64,000 nucleotides of DNA from positions 1-64,000 of the forward strand of contig NZ_JAQOSP010000134.1 in the NCBI RefSeq assembly GCF_030068475.1. The letters are read 5' to 3'. The position numbers were made by a program, and so were the translations under genes. Source of the DNA: Roseofilum acuticapitatum BLCC-M154 (GTDB lineage Bacteria > Cyanobacteriota > Cyanobacteriia > Cyanobacteriales > Desertifilaceae). The notes under the pieces were generated by a model. It saw only the letters and a program-made list of their open reading frames with translations. It had not been told where the DNA came from and searched no databases. Below are positions 61,904 to 64,000 of the stretch, piece after piece (the stretch's first letter is position 1; the number at the start of each line of letters is the position of its first letter).

Positions 61904-64000
<2,097 letters not shown>

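Overview
The window is a stretch of cyanobacterial chromosome. The evidence is an allophycocyanin operon (apcE-apcA-apcB-apcC), photosystem I genes psaF and psaJ, an ABA4-like protein, an acyl-lipid desaturase, several cyanobacteria-restricted hypotheticals and a high density of the GCGATCGC (HIP1) octamer. The number of dispersed palindromes, the multi-PAS/GAF hybrid kinases and the moderate G+C content fit a filamentous, Oscillatoriales-type genome, but I cannot name the genus from sequence alone.

Layout. 1-2240: hemC and ndk, divergent, set among dispersed hairpin repeats that include a 6 x 43 bp tandem array. 2240-5750: a degenerate metallo-beta-lactamase-fold protein, a run of small hairpins, ppa, and small or membrane proteins. 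5960-11150: a GAF-GAF-PAS adenylate cyclase and recN. 11270-16800: an ABC1/UbiB kinase-like protein, a desC-type desaturase, a DUF3181 protein and an MscS-type channel with a cyclic-nucleotide-binding domain. 17000-22100: an MBOAT acyltransferase, a UPF0182 membrane protein and a small toxin-antitoxin-like pair. 22190-32360: pgi, small genes, two GNATs, a group 2 sigma factor, priA, tRNA-Pro, a tandem ACT-like protein, an alpha/beta hydrolase and tsaD. 32556-33310: psaF-psaJ with a clear terminator. 33370-42660: an unknown protein, a HerA-like ATPase, a large PAS/GAF kinase followed by a receiver-kinase, a probable gene relic, a second group 2 sigma factor and a secreted protein. 42690-43930: exbD and a metal-resistance smtB/smtA pair with two candidate operators. 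44010-49320: a nested inverted-repeat element, a PD-(D/E)XK-like protein, lepB, a flavoprotein, thyX, and a divergent LysE/Lrp pair. 49280-58625: three large hybrid histidine kinases. 58640-64000: ftsW and the apc operon; apcE runs off the right edge.

How the genes work together. Most of the window is housekeeping and photosynthesis. Functional groupings visible from sequence are: phycobilisome core (apcE, A, B, C); PSI (psaF, psaJ); zinc homeostasis (SmtB repressing smtA); amino-acid export (Lrp and LysE); cAMP production (cyclase) and a possible cAMP-gated channel (MscS-CNB); and two signalling clusters rich in PAS, GAF and receiver domains. I see no CRISPR array, prophage, intact insertion sequence or recognisable defence island. 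The most unusual material is the intergenic repeat system: 7-bp-stem hairpins with paired substitutions, a 43-bp tandem array, ATACAGC-bounded elements (one of which supplies the last codons and the stop of the UbiB-like gene), and a 21-bp palindromic repeat nested inside another repeat.
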